NCBI RefSeq assembly: GCF_900094585.1
Contig: NZ_FMAG01000009.1
Location: forward strand, 62,001-126,000
Source: Martinezella multihospitum
Lineage (GTDB): Bacteria; Pseudomonadota; Alphaproteobacteria; Rhizobiales; Rhizobiaceae
Direction of reading: 5' to 3'
Length of the DNA stretch: 64,000 bases
Under the pieces are notes generated by a model. That model was not told the origin of the DNA. It saw only the letters and a program-made list of their open reading frames with translations, and did not search any database. Made by a program: the position numbers and the translations under genes. Of this stretch, positions 15,956 through 24,818 are shown piece after piece; the stretch's first letter is position 1; each line of letters begins with the position of its first letter.

Positions 15956-18646
15956 GTGTCTAAATCTCTTGACAGTTTCAATTGTCGTTCCACGCTGACC
16001 GTGGGCGGAAAAGACTATGTCTATTTCAGCCTGCCCAAGGCCGAGGCCAATGGTCTGCCCGGCGTTTCCAAGCTGCCTTACTCCATGAAGGTGCTGCTGG
16101 AAAACCTGCTGCGTTTTGAAGACGGGCAGTCGGTCACGAAGGAACATATCCTTGGCGTCGCCGAATGGCTGACCAACAAGGGCACCGTCGAGAACGAAAT
16201 CGCCTATCGCCCGGCGCGCGTGCTGATGCAGGACTTCACCGGCGTTCCCGCTGTTGTCGACCTTGCTGCCATGCGCGACGCCATGGTCTCCCTCGGCGGC
16301 GATCCGGAAAAGATCAACCCGCTGGTTCCCGTCGACCTCGTCATCGACCACTCCGTCATCGTCGACGAATTCGGCACGCCGCAGGCTTTCGCCCGCAACG
16401 TTGAGCTGGAATACCAGCGCAACGGCGAGCGCTACCGTTTCCTGAAGTGGGGTCAGCAGGCATTCAAGAACTTCCGCGTCGTCCCCCCCGGCACCGGCAT
16501 CTGTCACCAGGTCAATCTCGAGTACCTCGGCCAGACCGTCTGGACGAAGGAAGAAGACGGCGAAACGATCGCCTATCCCGACACCTGCGTCGGCACCGAT
16601 TCGCACACGACGATGATCAACGGCCTCGGCGTTCTCGGCTGGGGTGTGGGCGGTATCGAGGCTGAAGCCGCCATGCTCGGCCAGCCGGTCTCCATGCTGC
16701 TTCCGGAAGTCATCGGCTTCAAGCTGACCGGCAAGCTCAAGGAAGGCGTCACCGCGACCGACCTCGTGCTGACCGTCGTGCAGATGCTGCGCAAGAAGGG
16801 CGTCGTTTCCAAGTTCGTCGAATTCTTCGGCCCCGGCCTCGACAACATGCCGCTCGCCGACCGCGCCACCATCGGCAACATGGGTCCGGAATACGGCGCG
16901 ACCTGCGGCTTCTTCCCGGTCGACAAGGAAACGCTGAACTACCTCAACATGTCCGGCCGCGCCAAGGACCGCATCGCGCTCGTTGAAGCCTATTCCAAGG
17001 CTCAGGGCATGTGGCGTGACAATGACGGCTCCGACCTCGTCTTCACCGACACGCTGGAACTCGACCTTGGCGACGTCGTGCCGTCGATGGCCGGCCCGAA
17101 GCGTCCGGAAGGCCGCATCGCGCTCGAAAACATCGCTTCCGGCTTCGCCACCTCGCTGGAAACCGAATACAAGAAGCCCGGCCAGCTCTCCAACCGCTAT
17201 GCGGTCGAAGGCACGGATTTCGATATCGGCCATGGTGACGTCGCCATTGCTGCGATCACCTCCTGCACCAACACCTCCAACCCGTCGGTGCTGATCGCTG
17301 CCGGCCTTCTCGCCCGCAACGCCGTTGCCAAGGGCCTGAAGACCAAGCCGTGGGTCAAGACGTCGTTGGCACCGGGATCTCAGGTCGTCGGCGAATATCT
17401 TGCCAAGTCCGGCCTGCAGGCCGATCTCGACAAGCTTGGCTTCAACCTGGTTGGCTTCGGCTGCACCACCTGCATCGGTAATTCCGGCCCGTTGCCGGCG
17501 CCGATCTCCAAGACGATCAACGACAAGGGCCTGATCGTATCGGGCGTGCTCTCCGGCAACCGCAACTTCGAAGGCCGTATCTCGCCTGACGTCCAGGCCA
17601 ACTACCTGGCTTCGCCGCCGCTCGTCGTCGCCTATGCGCTCGCCGGCTCGGTGCAGCTCGACCTGACGAAGGAGCCGATCGGTGAAGACCAGAACGGCAA
17701 GCCGGTCTACCTCAAGGACATCTGGCCGACCTCGCACGAGGTTCAGGAGTTCATCCAGAAGTACGTCACCCGCGAGCTCTACGAGAGCAAGTATGCCGAC
17801 GTCTTCAAGGGCGATGCCAACTGGCAGGCTGTGCAGGTTCCTCCGGGCCAGACCTATGCCTGGGACGACAACTCGACCTACGTGCAGAACCCGCCTTACT
17901 TCGTGGGCATGGGCAAGAAGGGCGCCGGCGTTTCCGACATCAAGGGCGCTCGCGTTCTCGGCCTCTTCGGCGACAAGATCACCACCGACCACATTTCCCC
18001 GGCCGGTTCGATCAAGGCTGCCTCGCCGGCCGGTGCATACCTCATCGGTCATGGCGTCGGCGTTGCCGACTTCAACCAATACGGCACGCGCCGCGGCAAC
18101 CATGAAGTCATGATGCGTGGCACGTTTGCCAACATCCGCATCCGCAACCACATGCTCGGCCCGAACGGCAAGGAAGGTGGCTACACCATCCACTATCCGT
18201 CCAAGGAAGAGACGTCGATCTACGATGCGGCCATGCAGTACAAGGCCGAGGGCGTTCCGCTCGTCATCTTCGCCGGCGTCGAATACGGCAACGGCTCGTC
18301 GCGCGACTGGGCTGCAAAGGGCACGAACCTGCTCGGCGTACGCGCCGTGATCGCCCAGTCCTTCGAGCGTATCCACCGCTCGAACCTCGTTGGCATGGGC
18401 GTCATCCCCTTCGTTTTCGAGGACGGCACCACCTGGGCCAGCCTCGGCCTGAAGGGCGACGAACTCGTCACCATCGAAGGCCTAGCTGATATCAAGCCGC
18501 GCGAGCGCAAGATCGCCAAGGTCACCTATGGCGACGGCACGGTGAAGGACATTCCGATCATCTGCCGTATCGATACGCTGGATGAGGTCGTCTACGTCAA
18601 CAATGGCGGTATCCTGCAGACCGTTCTGCGCGATCTCGCTGCCTGA
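15956..18646 (+). CDS. acnA: aconitate hydratase A
   Basis: Aconitase interconverts citrate and isocitrate in the TCA cycle. The 896-residue protein is of the AcnA/IRP1 type with three [4Fe-4S] cysteines: Cys437 in SCTNTSNPS, and Cys503 and Cys506 in GCTTCIGNSG. GSSRDWAAKG near the C-terminus is the swivel-domain substrate motif. Translation begins at a GTG (15956) preceded by ACGGGG. Codon choice is strongly biased, fitting high expression, and an 812-codon open frame on the other strand is its shadow. A strong terminator follows. Confidence 0.97.
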   Translation: MSKSLDSFNCRSTLTVGGKDYVYFSLPKAEANGLPGVSKLPYSMKVLLENLLRFEDGQSVTKEHILGVAEWLTNKGTVENEIAYRPARVLMQDFTGVPAVVDLAAMRDAMVSLGGDPEKINPLVPVDLVIDHSVIVDEFGTPQAFARNVELEYQRNGERYRFLKWGQQAFKNFRVVPPGTGICHQVNLEYLGQTVWTKEEDGETIAYPDTCVGTDSHTTMINGLGVLGWGVGGIEAEAAMLGQPVSMLLPEVIGFKLTGKLKEGVTATDLVLTVVQMLRKKGVVSKFVEFFGPGLDNMPLADRATIGNMGPEYGATCGFFPVDKETLNYLNMSGRAKDRIALVEAYSKAQGMWRDNDGSDLVFTDTLELDLGDVVPSMAGPKRPEGRIALENIASGFATSLETEYKKPGQLSNRYAVEGTDFDIGHGDVAIAAITSCTNTSNPSVLIAAGLLARNAVAKGLKTKPWVKTSLAPGSQVVGEYLAKSGLQADLDKLGFNLVGFGCTTCIGNSGPLPAPISKTINDKGLIVSGVLSGNRNFEGRISPDVQANYLASPPLVVAYALAGSVQLDLTKEPIGEDQNGKPVYLKDIWPTSHEVQEFIQKYVTRELYESKYADVFKGDANWQAVQVPPGQTYAWDDNSTYVQNPPYFVGMGKKGAGVSDIKGARVLGLFGDKITTDHISPAGSIKAASPAGAYLIGHGVGVADFNQYGTRRGNHEVMMRGTFANIRIRNHMLGPNGKEGGYTIHYPSKEETSIYDAAMQYKAEGVPLVIFAGVEYGNGSSRDWAAKGTNLLGVRAVIAQSFERIHRSNLVGMGVIPFVFEDGTTWASLGLKGDELVTIEGLADIKPRERKIAKVTYGDGTVKDIPIICRIDTLDEVVYVNNGGILQTVLRDLAA

Positions 18647-18668
18647 TAGGCATTAAACGCTGTTATGG

Positions 18669-18706
18669 GAGGCCGCCGGAAAACTCTTCCGGCGGCCTCT
18701 TGTTTT
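18669..18706 (+). terminator. intrinsic terminator after acnA
   Basis: Perfect 13-bp arms GAGGCCGCCGGAA/TTCCGGCGGCCTC are followed by TTGTTTTT, 23 bp past the acnA stop. Confidence 0.9.
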
Positions 18707-18902
18707 TCACGGTGATGTGTATGGCGAGACTTCCAGCTCACTTCGGTCTCACCCCATCGTGACTTTGCGTCATCGCGTTAAACTATTATCTCTTGTTTCA
18801 GATTTTTCGGGCTTGATGTGGCCTGGTCGCCCCAAGAAGCGTTGATATTGCAGAGCCCGTGCAGGCAGCGGCGCTCAAGATTGGATGCAGAGGTAAGATA
18901 GA

Positions 18903-19646
18903 ATGCGCCTTCGGTTTTTGGCTCCACTTCTGGCAGGCATTGCGCTCGCAAGTTCGCTGCATGCGCAGGAGGCTGCGAAGATCAAGGGCGTCGTCGAACT
19001 CTTCACCTCGCAGGGCTGTGCTTCCTGTCCTCCCGCCGATGCGGCGTTCCGCAAGCTGATCCGCCAGGGCAATGTCGTGGCGCTCGCCTATCACGTCGAT
19101 TATTGGAACTATCTCGGCTGGAACGATACGATGGCGTCCAAGGACAATACGGCGCGCCAATATGCCTATGCCCGCACGATGGGGCGCAGCGGCGTCTATA
19201 CGCCGCAGGCGATCGTCAATGGCAGGGATCACATGAACGGTGCCGATCTCGATGCCATCAACGTCAAGCTCGATGATTTCCAGCGCCTTGGCGAGGGGCT
19301 GACGGTTCCGGTGAATGCTGTCATGAAGGGCGACGAGCTCGAGATCAAGATCGGCGCCGGGCAGGGCAAGGCGAATGTCGTTGCCGTCTATTTTGACAAG
19401 GAGCAGATGGTGGCTCCGAAGGGCGGCGAAAACAACGGCCAGCAGATCGCGTACATGCACGCGGTATCCGACGTCGAAACAGTCGGCATGTGGGACGGCA
19501 AGGCCATGAGCCTCGTGCTGCCGTCGACCGTGCTGGATAAGGCCGGCCGGCGCGGCCTCGCGATCCTGCTGCAGTCGTCGACATCTTCGGGCGATCCGGC
19601 TGCTATTCTCGGGGCGACTGTTCTGACGGTCGGCTCGGACGGCTGA
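18903..19646 (+). CDS. DUF1223 secreted thioredoxin-like protein
   Basis: A 247-residue exported protein with a signal peptide cleaved near LHA/QE (about 21). The mature N-terminus VVELFTSQGCASCPPAD carries a CxxC pair (Cys39, Cys42) in a thioredoxin-like context, as in the DUF1223 family. YHVDYWNYLGWND and YTPQAIVNGRDH are further family motifs. A periplasmic thiol-redox role is plausible but unproven. It is a single gene with AGAGGTAAGATAG before the ATG. Confidence 0.88.
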   Translation: MRLRFLAPLLAGIALASSLHAQEAAKIKGVVELFTSQGCASCPPADAAFRKLIRQGNVVALAYHVDYWNYLGWNDTMASKDNTARQYAYARTMGRSGVYTPQAIVNGRDHMNGADLDAINVKLDDFQRLGEGLTVPVNAVMKGDELEIKIGAGQGKANVVAVYFDKEQMVAPKGGENNGQQIAYMHAVSDVETVGMWDGKAMSLVLPSTVLDKAGRRGLAILLQSSTSSGDPAAILGATVLTVGSDG

Positions 19647-19689
19647 GCGGTTTTCCAGCTTTGCCGGAGGTCTTTCATTTCTGTTCGGA

Positions 19690-19764
19690 CCGAAAAGGCT
19701 CCCTATTTGGGCTGATGCCAAAAAGGGGTCCCTATTTTGGCTAGCGCCAAAAAGGGGAGGTGCC
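19690..19764. repeat. tandem 28-29 bp palindromic repeats
   Basis: The gap 19647-20005 has no gene. It contains tandem units starting CCGAAAAGGCTCCC (19690), CCAAAAAGGGGTCCC (19718) and a truncated CCAAAAAGGGGAGG (19747). Each full unit ends in TTTGGGC or TTTTGGC, so it is itself an imperfect palindrome. The rest of the gap is GC-rich with no clear signal. Confidence 0.7.
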
Positions 19765-20005
19765 CGGCGAGGACGCATTCGGGGCTGGGGTTTAATCGAA
19801 GCGCCCCGGCCGGGCCGTTTGACGCGGCGGCGCCAAACGGCCCCCTATACTTCCTGTAAATTGGGCGTCGTTTTGTTTGAAATGCGGCACTGCCGCGATG
19901 CTTTCAGGCGCAGGAAAGAAATTGTGAGCCGCCAGCCGTCTTGCAATTTGATGTGGCTGAGGCAAACTGTCATTCTCCTGTCATGAGATAGCCCCTGGGG
20001 GATTG

Positions 20006-20407
20006 ATGACTGATCAGCCGGATTTGAGACACGGTGAAAGCCGTTCCGTCGATACCAATTCATCCGTCGTCGTTGATCTCAGAGAATACAAACAGAGCAA
20101 GGACCCGCTACCGGTGACCTTTCATCGCCGGGAGCTGGATGCGATTCTCTGGATCTATGGCCGCATGGTCGGCGAAGGCGAGTGGCGCGACTATGCCATC
20201 GACCACTTGAAGGACAAGGCGGTTTTCTCCGTCTTCAAGCGCTCCGGCGAGATGCCGCTCTTCCGCATCGAAAAGAATCCGAAGCTTGCGGCCAAGCAGG
20301 GCGCCTTTTCCGTCGTCAACACCAACGGCATGATCCTGAAACGCGGTCATGACCTGAACCAAGTGTTGAAGGTTTTCGACAAGCAGCTGAAGCTGGTGGA
20401 GAAGTAG
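20006..20407 (+). CDS. DUF2794 protein
   Basis: A 133-residue soluble protein with a polar N-terminus and a conserved core VTFHRRELDAILWIYGRMVGE (split here as VTFHRRELDAIL and WIYGRMVGE). It ends with FDKQLKLVEK. I recognise the DUF2794 family of alphaproteobacteria; its function is unknown. GGGGGA upstream of the ATG at 20006 supports this start over the TTG three bases earlier. The core is highly ordered with many charged residues and no catalytic motif that I can name. Confidence 0.85.
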   Translation: MTDQPDLRHGESRSVDTNSSVVVDLREYKQSKDPLPVTFHRRELDAILWIYGRMVGEGEWRDYAIDHLKDKAVFSVFKRSGEMPLFRIEKNPKLAAKQGAFSVVNTNGMILKRGHDLNQVLKVFDKQLKLVEK

Positions 20408-20444
20408 TTTCTCGTCATTGGCTACGCGCTTGTGGCGAGTGCGG

Positions 20445-20491
20445 CACCCCCCTCTGTCACTTCGTGACATCTCCCCCACAAGGGGGGAGAT
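20445..20491. repeat. C-run/G-run palindromic repeat, third pair copy 1
   Basis: CACCCCCCTCTG, a TGTCACTTCGTGACA stem, then CTCCCCCACAAGGGGGGAG. It lies 37 bp past the DUF2794 stop. Confidence 0.85.
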
Positions 20492-20586
20492 TGGTAACTT
20501 GTGGCACGCGTGCGCCTAAAGTGAAGATCGGGGTTGCAGAAACTGCAGGTTATTGGTTTGGAAAGACGAGCGTCATACTCCCAACA

Positions 20587-20632
20587 ATCTCCCCCCTTGT
20601 GGGGGAGATGTCGCGACAGCGGCAGAGGGGGT
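20587..20632. repeat. C-run/G-run palindromic repeat, third pair copy 2
   Basis: Inverted partner of 20445-20491, 95 bp away, between convergent DUF2794 and GNAT genes. Confidence 0.85.
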
Positions 20633-20658
20633 ATCAGAGGCTCAATAGGGGCGCAGAT

Positions 20659-21216
20659 CTACTCCCCAAAAAGCGTCCCCGGATAGACCGACAGATCCGG
20701 ATCGTTCTGATCACCGTCCCCAAGCGCCTTCTGCATCAGCATCGTATCCAGCCAGCGCCCATGCTTGTAGCCGGTGCCCTTCAAGAGCCCCGCTTCGGTA
20801 AAGCCAGCGGCGCGATGCACGGCGACGGAGGCGGGATGGGCGCCGCCGATGACGGCGATCATCTGGCGGAAGCCGAGCGTTTGGCAGCTTTCGACGAGCG
20901 CATCGAGCAGCAGCCTGCCGATGCCGCGACCGCGGGCCTCCGGCGCCAGATAGATCGAGTCCTCCACCATCCAGCGATAGGCAGGCCGCGTGCGGAACGA
21001 GGAAGCATAGGCGTAGCCGAGAAAGGTGCGGGCCTCGTCTTCCGCAACGAGATAAGGGTAGCCCTTGTCGCAGATCGCCTGGAAGCGCGCCGCCATCTCT
21101 TCCTCACTCGGTGGCGTGATCTCATAGCTCGCCGTGCCGTTCAGGACGGAGTCGCGATAGATTGCCGTGATGTGGGAAAGGTCGTCTGAGGTTGCACTGC
21201 GAAGGCTGACGGACAT
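20659..21216 (-). CDS. GNAT N-acetyltransferase, phosphinothricin-acetyltransferase-like
   Basis: A 185-residue acetyl-CoA-dependent transferase. The acetyl-CoA loop is RGRGIG after SIYLAPEA (about 89-101). GYAYASSFRTRPAYRWMVEDSIY and GFTEAGLLKGTGYKHGRWLDTMLMQ (quoted in parts) follow the Pat/Bar pattern of amino-group acetylation of phosphinothricin or methionine-sulfoximine-like compounds. The true substrate is unknown. It is a single gene with no evident operon partner. Confidence 0.88.
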   Translation of the reverse strand: MSVSLRSATSDDLSHITAIYRDSVLNGTASYEITPPSEEEMAARFQAICDKGYPYLVAEDEARTFLGYAYASSFRTRPAYRWMVEDSIYLAPEARGRGIGRLLLDALVESCQTLGFRQMIAVIGGAHPASVAVHRAAGFTEAGLLKGTGYKHGRWLDTMLMQKALGDGDQNDPDLSVYPGTLFGE

Positions 21217-21286
21217 TGCTTCTATTGCCTGATCTGCGAATTTGTGACGGCAACTATCAAATCGCAGGGCGTGTGCCCAAGCAAAT

Positions 21287-21312
21287 AAAAAAGGCGGCCG
21301 AAGCCGCCTTTT
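21287..21312 (-). terminator. intrinsic terminator after the BI-1 gene
   Basis: AAAAGGCGGC/GCCGCCTTTT arms with a 4-nt loop and a T-run on the minus strand, 24 bp past the stop. Confidence 0.88.
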
Positions 21313-21335
21313 CGTATCTCATTCATGCCGTGCGA

Positions 21336-22076
21336 TTAACGGCGGTTGCCCATGAATTGCAGCAGGAACATGAACAGGTTGATGAAGTCGAGGTAGAGCG
21401 ACAGGGCACCCATGATCGCCTTGCGGCCGGCCACGGTCGCATCGTCGGCGGTGTAGTACATTTCCTTGATCCGCTGCGTGTCGTAGGCGGTAAGGCCTGC
21501 GAAGATCAGGACGCCGATCACGGAGATGGCGAACTGCAGGGCGGACGAAGCCAGGAAGATGTTGACGAGCGTCGCGATAATCAGGCCGAAGAGACCCATC
21601 ATCAGGAATGAACCCATCGCCGACAGGTCACGCTTCGTCGTGTAGCCGTAGAGCGACAGCGCGCCGAAGGAGGCGGCGGTCACGAAGAAGGTCTGCACGA
21701 CGCTCTGGCCAGTGTAGATGATGAAGATCGACGACAGCGACAGGCCCACCAGCGCGGCGTAGACCCAGAAGGTCGTCGTCGCGGCGGCCACGCTCATGCG
21801 GTTAATCCTGAAGCTCAGGAAGAAGACCATTGCGAGCGGGGCGAGAATGACCACCCACTTCAGCGGGCTCAGATAGATCGCCTGGCCGAAGGCCGTGATC
21901 TGTCCGTTTGCGAAAGCGAGCGAGAAGGAGAGATAGGCGGCAACACCCGTGATCGCCAGACCCAGCGCCATCAGGTTATAGACCTTGAGCATGTAGGCTC
22001 GAAGGCCTTCGTCTATCATCGCACCGGATTGCGCGCCGCTCTGCGCCCGGTTTTGGTAATTGCGAAAGTCAGCCAT
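21336..22076 (-). CDS. Bax inhibitor-1 / YccA-YbhL family membrane protein
   Basis: A 246-residue inner-membrane protein with seven hydrophobic segments after a polar N-terminus (MADFRNYQNRAQSG). Late loops carry the family pattern GLTAYDTQRIKEMYY near residue 205. Members form pH-sensitive calcium leak channels or modulate FtsH; the role here is inferred only at family level. The ATG at 22076 is preceded by GAGGAAAAC. The upstream leader holds a hairpin in the position of the alphaproteobacterial ybhL leader motif. Confidence 0.92.
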   Translation of the reverse strand: MADFRNYQNRAQSGAQSGAMIDEGLRAYMLKVYNLMALGLAITGVAAYLSFSLAFANGQITAFGQAIYLSPLKWVVILAPLAMVFFLSFRINRMSVAAATTTFWVYAALVGLSLSSIFIIYTGQSVVQTFFVTAASFGALSLYGYTTKRDLSAMGSFLMMGLFGLIIATLVNIFLASSALQFAISVIGVLIFAGLTAYDTQRIKEMYYTADDATVAGRKAIMGALSLYLDFINLFMFLLQFMGNRR

Positions 22077-22166
22077 GTTTTCCTCTTTCAAGCTCCGATG
22101 TGATTACGGTGTCGGGTCTTTCTAGGCCCAGGCGCCGCTGCGGAGCTCAGCATGCCTGCACAGAAT

Positions 22167-22186
22167 ATGAGGCTTTCGGGCCTCAT
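22167..22186 (-). ncRNA. leader hairpin upstream of the BI-1 gene (possible ybhL motif)
   Basis: On the minus strand ATGAGGC and GCCTCAT form perfect 7-bp arms around a 6-nt loop, about 90 nt before the start codon and within TTGACCC...CATATTC. The ybhL RNA motif is a structured leader described upstream of this gene family in alphaproteobacteria. The match here rests on position and hairpin only, not on alignment. Confidence 0.45.
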
Positions 22187-22271
22187 AGACAAGGGTCAAG
22201 CGGTCGGCCCCATGTTAAATCGGCGTAATATCGTGCCGATTCATCGTGTTCGGTTAATGCGCAAAGACGAA

Positions 22272-24818
22272 TCAGAGTTCGCGCAGAACGGGCGCTGCTT
22301 TCTGCCCGAGAATCCGCCAAGTACCGATCAGGCCGATACCGACCGTCAAAATCAGGGCGATAATCAGCGTGGAGAAGGCGACGTCGGGCAGGAAGGCCGA
22401 CGGCAGGCGCATGATGCGGCTGACGATATACCAGGCGGAGGCGGAGCCGGCGATGAGCGCGAAGATGGCGGTAGCGGCGCCCAGGATCAGATATTCGTAG
22501 CTGAAGGCGCGGATCAATGTTGCACGCGTCGCACCGAGCGTCTTGAGGATGACGGCATCATGCGTGCGGGCACGGTTGCCGGCGGCGAGTGCCCCCGCCA
22601 GCACCAGTACGGATGCAATCAACGCCACTGAAGCGGCGGAGCGGATGGCCGTTGCCAGCTGTCCGACCAGCGTGTTGACGACATCGAGTGCATCCTTAAC
22701 GCGGACGCTTGTTATGGTCGGATAGGTATTGGTGACTTTCCTCAGGATCGCCGCTTCCTGCTCCGATGTGGCGGAGGTATCCGTCAGAGTGGCGAGCCAG
22801 GCGTGCGGTGCGCCCTTGAAGGTGTTGGGCGAGAAGATCATCACGAAATTGATCGACAGCGACTGCCATTGCACCTTACGGAAGCTGGCGATCTTGGCGG
22901 TGACGTTACGGCCAAGCACGTTGACGGTGACCTTGTCGCCGAGTTTCAGGCCGAGCGCCTTGCCTTCCTCTTCGGAAAAGGAGACCAGCGGTTCGCCGCT
23001 ATAATCCTTGTCCCACCATTTGCCTTCCGTGACCGAGGCGTTTTCCGGCACTGTATCGGCATAGGTGATGCCGCGGTCGCCGCGCAGGACCCATTGACCT
23101 GCGGCTGGCACCTTCATCTTGGTGACATCCTCGCCATTGAAGGCGACGATCCGGCCGCGGAGCATCGGCGCCTCGACGAGCTTGCCCTTGGGGTCGATGT
23201 CGAGCACGATCTTGCGAAAGCCTTCGAGCTCCGGTCCCTGAATGTCGACGAAGAAGAAGTTGGGTGCCTGTTCGCTCATACGGCCCATCAGCTCGCGGCG
23301 CATATTGCCGTCGATCAGCGTCAGGGTGACCAGCAACGCCAGGCCGAGGCCGAGCGAGAGCACGACGGAAGAGGTGAGCGCGCCCGGCCGGTGGATGTTG
23401 CCGATCGCCAGGCGCAGGGCGGGGGAGCGCATGCGCGGGCTGCGGCGGGCAAGCCAGGAGAGCAGGGCGGCCACCAGGCGCAGTACGACGAAAGCTCCCG
23501 CAATCGAGACGACGAAGACGACTGCGATAAAGCGGTCGTAGGCGGTGACAATCGCTAGGGCTGCCAGGGCCACCATCAATAGGCCGGCGGCGAGCAGATA
23601 GGGCCAGCCGGGTAGGCGGCGCGCTTCGAAGCCCTGTTCACGGAACAGCGCGGTTGCCGGCACTTCGCGGGCATGGCCGAGCGGCGGAATGGCAAAGGCA
23701 AGCGTCGTCAGCAGGCCGAAGAGGGCGGCCAGCGTCAAGGCTCCGGGATAGAGCGTCGGCGCGGTCGAAATCGGCAGGAATTCGGCCATGAATTGCGATG
23801 CGATCATCGGCGCGATCGCACCGAGCACAAGACCGACCACGATACCGGCGAGCGCGATGAGGGCGATCTGGATGAGATAGATCAGTACGACGACGAAGGC
23901 GGGCGCCCCCAGGCACTTGAAGGTGGCGATGGTGGTGCGCTTGGAATCGAGAAAGGCGCGCACGGCATTGGCAACGCCGACGCCGCCGACGATGAGCGCC
24001 GCCAATCCCACCAGCGTCAGGAACTGCGAGAAGCGGGTGACGTTGTCGGCAAGCTCGGGCGCCGCGCGGCTGCTGGTGCGGATCGACCATCCCGCCTGCG
24101 GGAAGGCGCTATTGGCACGATCGCCGATGTTGCGCAGGCCGGCGGCTGGATCGTCCATGCGAATGCGATAGGCCTGCTCGACGAGGCTGCCCGTCGTAAT
24201 CAGGCCGGCGGCGGTGAGCGCATCGCGGCTTGTGAGCAGGCGAGGGGCGAAGCCGAAGCCTTCGGAGACGGCATCCGGTTCATTTGTGATGGTGCCGGTG
24301 ATGCGGAGCTTGGCGTTACCCAGCAGCAGATCGCCGCCAACCTTGAGGTTCAGGCGCTCAAGCAGCAACGGCGCCACGACCGCGCCATAGGTTCCATCCT
24401 TGGTGGCCAGCAGCGTCGACAGCGGCTGATTGGGATCGGCCTGGAAGCTGCCGTAGAGCGGATAGGCGTCATCCACCGCCTTGACCTCGACCAGGGCCTG
24501 ATCGGAGCCATCGGGCAGACGGGACATGGAGCGCAGGTTGGTGGAGCGCGAGAGCTTGCCGAGGCCCTGGAGATAGGCCAATTCCTCTGATGTCGCCTCG
24601 CGATTGCGCAGCTCGAAGCGCACGTCCCCGGCCAGCAGGGATTGCCCCTGCGTCGAGATCGCGTCGGTGATCGAACGGGAAACGGAATTGACGGCGGCGA
24701 TGGCGCCGGTGCCAAGCGCAATGCAGGCGAGGAAGATGTAGAAGCCGCCAAGGCCGCCGCGCAGTTCGCGCATGGCTAAACGGAAGGCGAGCGGCAGGCG
24801 CAATCCCGCCACGCTCAT
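22272..24818 (-). CDS. ybbP: ABC transporter permease, YbbP/FtsX family
   Basis: An 848-residue inner-membrane protein with a duplicated FtsX/MacB-type permease layout: an N-terminal helix (about 25-45), a large periplasmic domain, a four-helix block near 260-440, a second periplasmic domain and three final helices. LALGTGAIAAVNSVSRSI-like and VILKTLGATRATLIRAF segments are typical. Such systems move lipids or lipoproteins, or act as mechanotransducers; the substrate is unknown. The start overlaps the ybbA stop by 4 bp, so the two form a coupled unit. Confidence 0.92.
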   Translation of the reverse strand: MSVAGLRLPLAFRLAMRELRGGLGGFYIFLACIALGTGAIAAVNSVSRSITDAISTQGQSLLAGDVRFELRNREATSEELAYLQGLGKLSRSTNLRSMSRLPDGSDQALVEVKAVDDAYPLYGSFQADPNQPLSTLLATKDGTYGAVVAPLLLERLNLKVGGDLLLGNAKLRITGTITNEPDAVSEGFGFAPRLLTSRDALTAAGLITTGSLVEQAYRIRMDDPAAGLRNIGDRANSAFPQAGWSIRTSSRAAPELADNVTRFSQFLTLVGLAALIVGGVGVANAVRAFLDSKRTTIATFKCLGAPAFVVVLIYLIQIALIALAGIVVGLVLGAIAPMIASQFMAEFLPISTAPTLYPGALTLAALFGLLTTLAFAIPPLGHAREVPATALFREQGFEARRLPGWPYLLAAGLLMVALAALAIVTAYDRFIAVVFVVSIAGAFVVLRLVAALLSWLARRSPRMRSPALRLAIGNIHRPGALTSSVVLSLGLGLALLVTLTLIDGNMRRELMGRMSEQAPNFFFVDIQGPELEGFRKIVLDIDPKGKLVEAPMLRGRIVAFNGEDVTKMKVPAAGQWVLRGDRGITYADTVPENASVTEGKWWDKDYSGEPLVSFSEEEGKALGLKLGDKVTVNVLGRNVTAKIASFRKVQWQSLSINFVMIFSPNTFKGAPHAWLATLTDTSATSEQEAAILRKVTNTYPTITSVRVKDALDVVNTLVGQLATAIRSAASVALIASVLVLAGALAAGNRARTHDAVILKTLGATRATLIRAFSYEYLILGAATAIFALIAGSASAWYIVSRIMRLPSAFLPDVAFSTLIIALILTVGIGLIGTWRILGQKAAPVLREL

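Noticed and set aside
15938..18376. 812-codon open frame opposite acnA
   Set aside because: It is a shadow: acnA shows full aconitase motifs and biased codons, while the antisense product has no recognisable domain.
19690..19764. CRISPR array
   Set aside because: Only two full units, no spacers between them and no cas genes.
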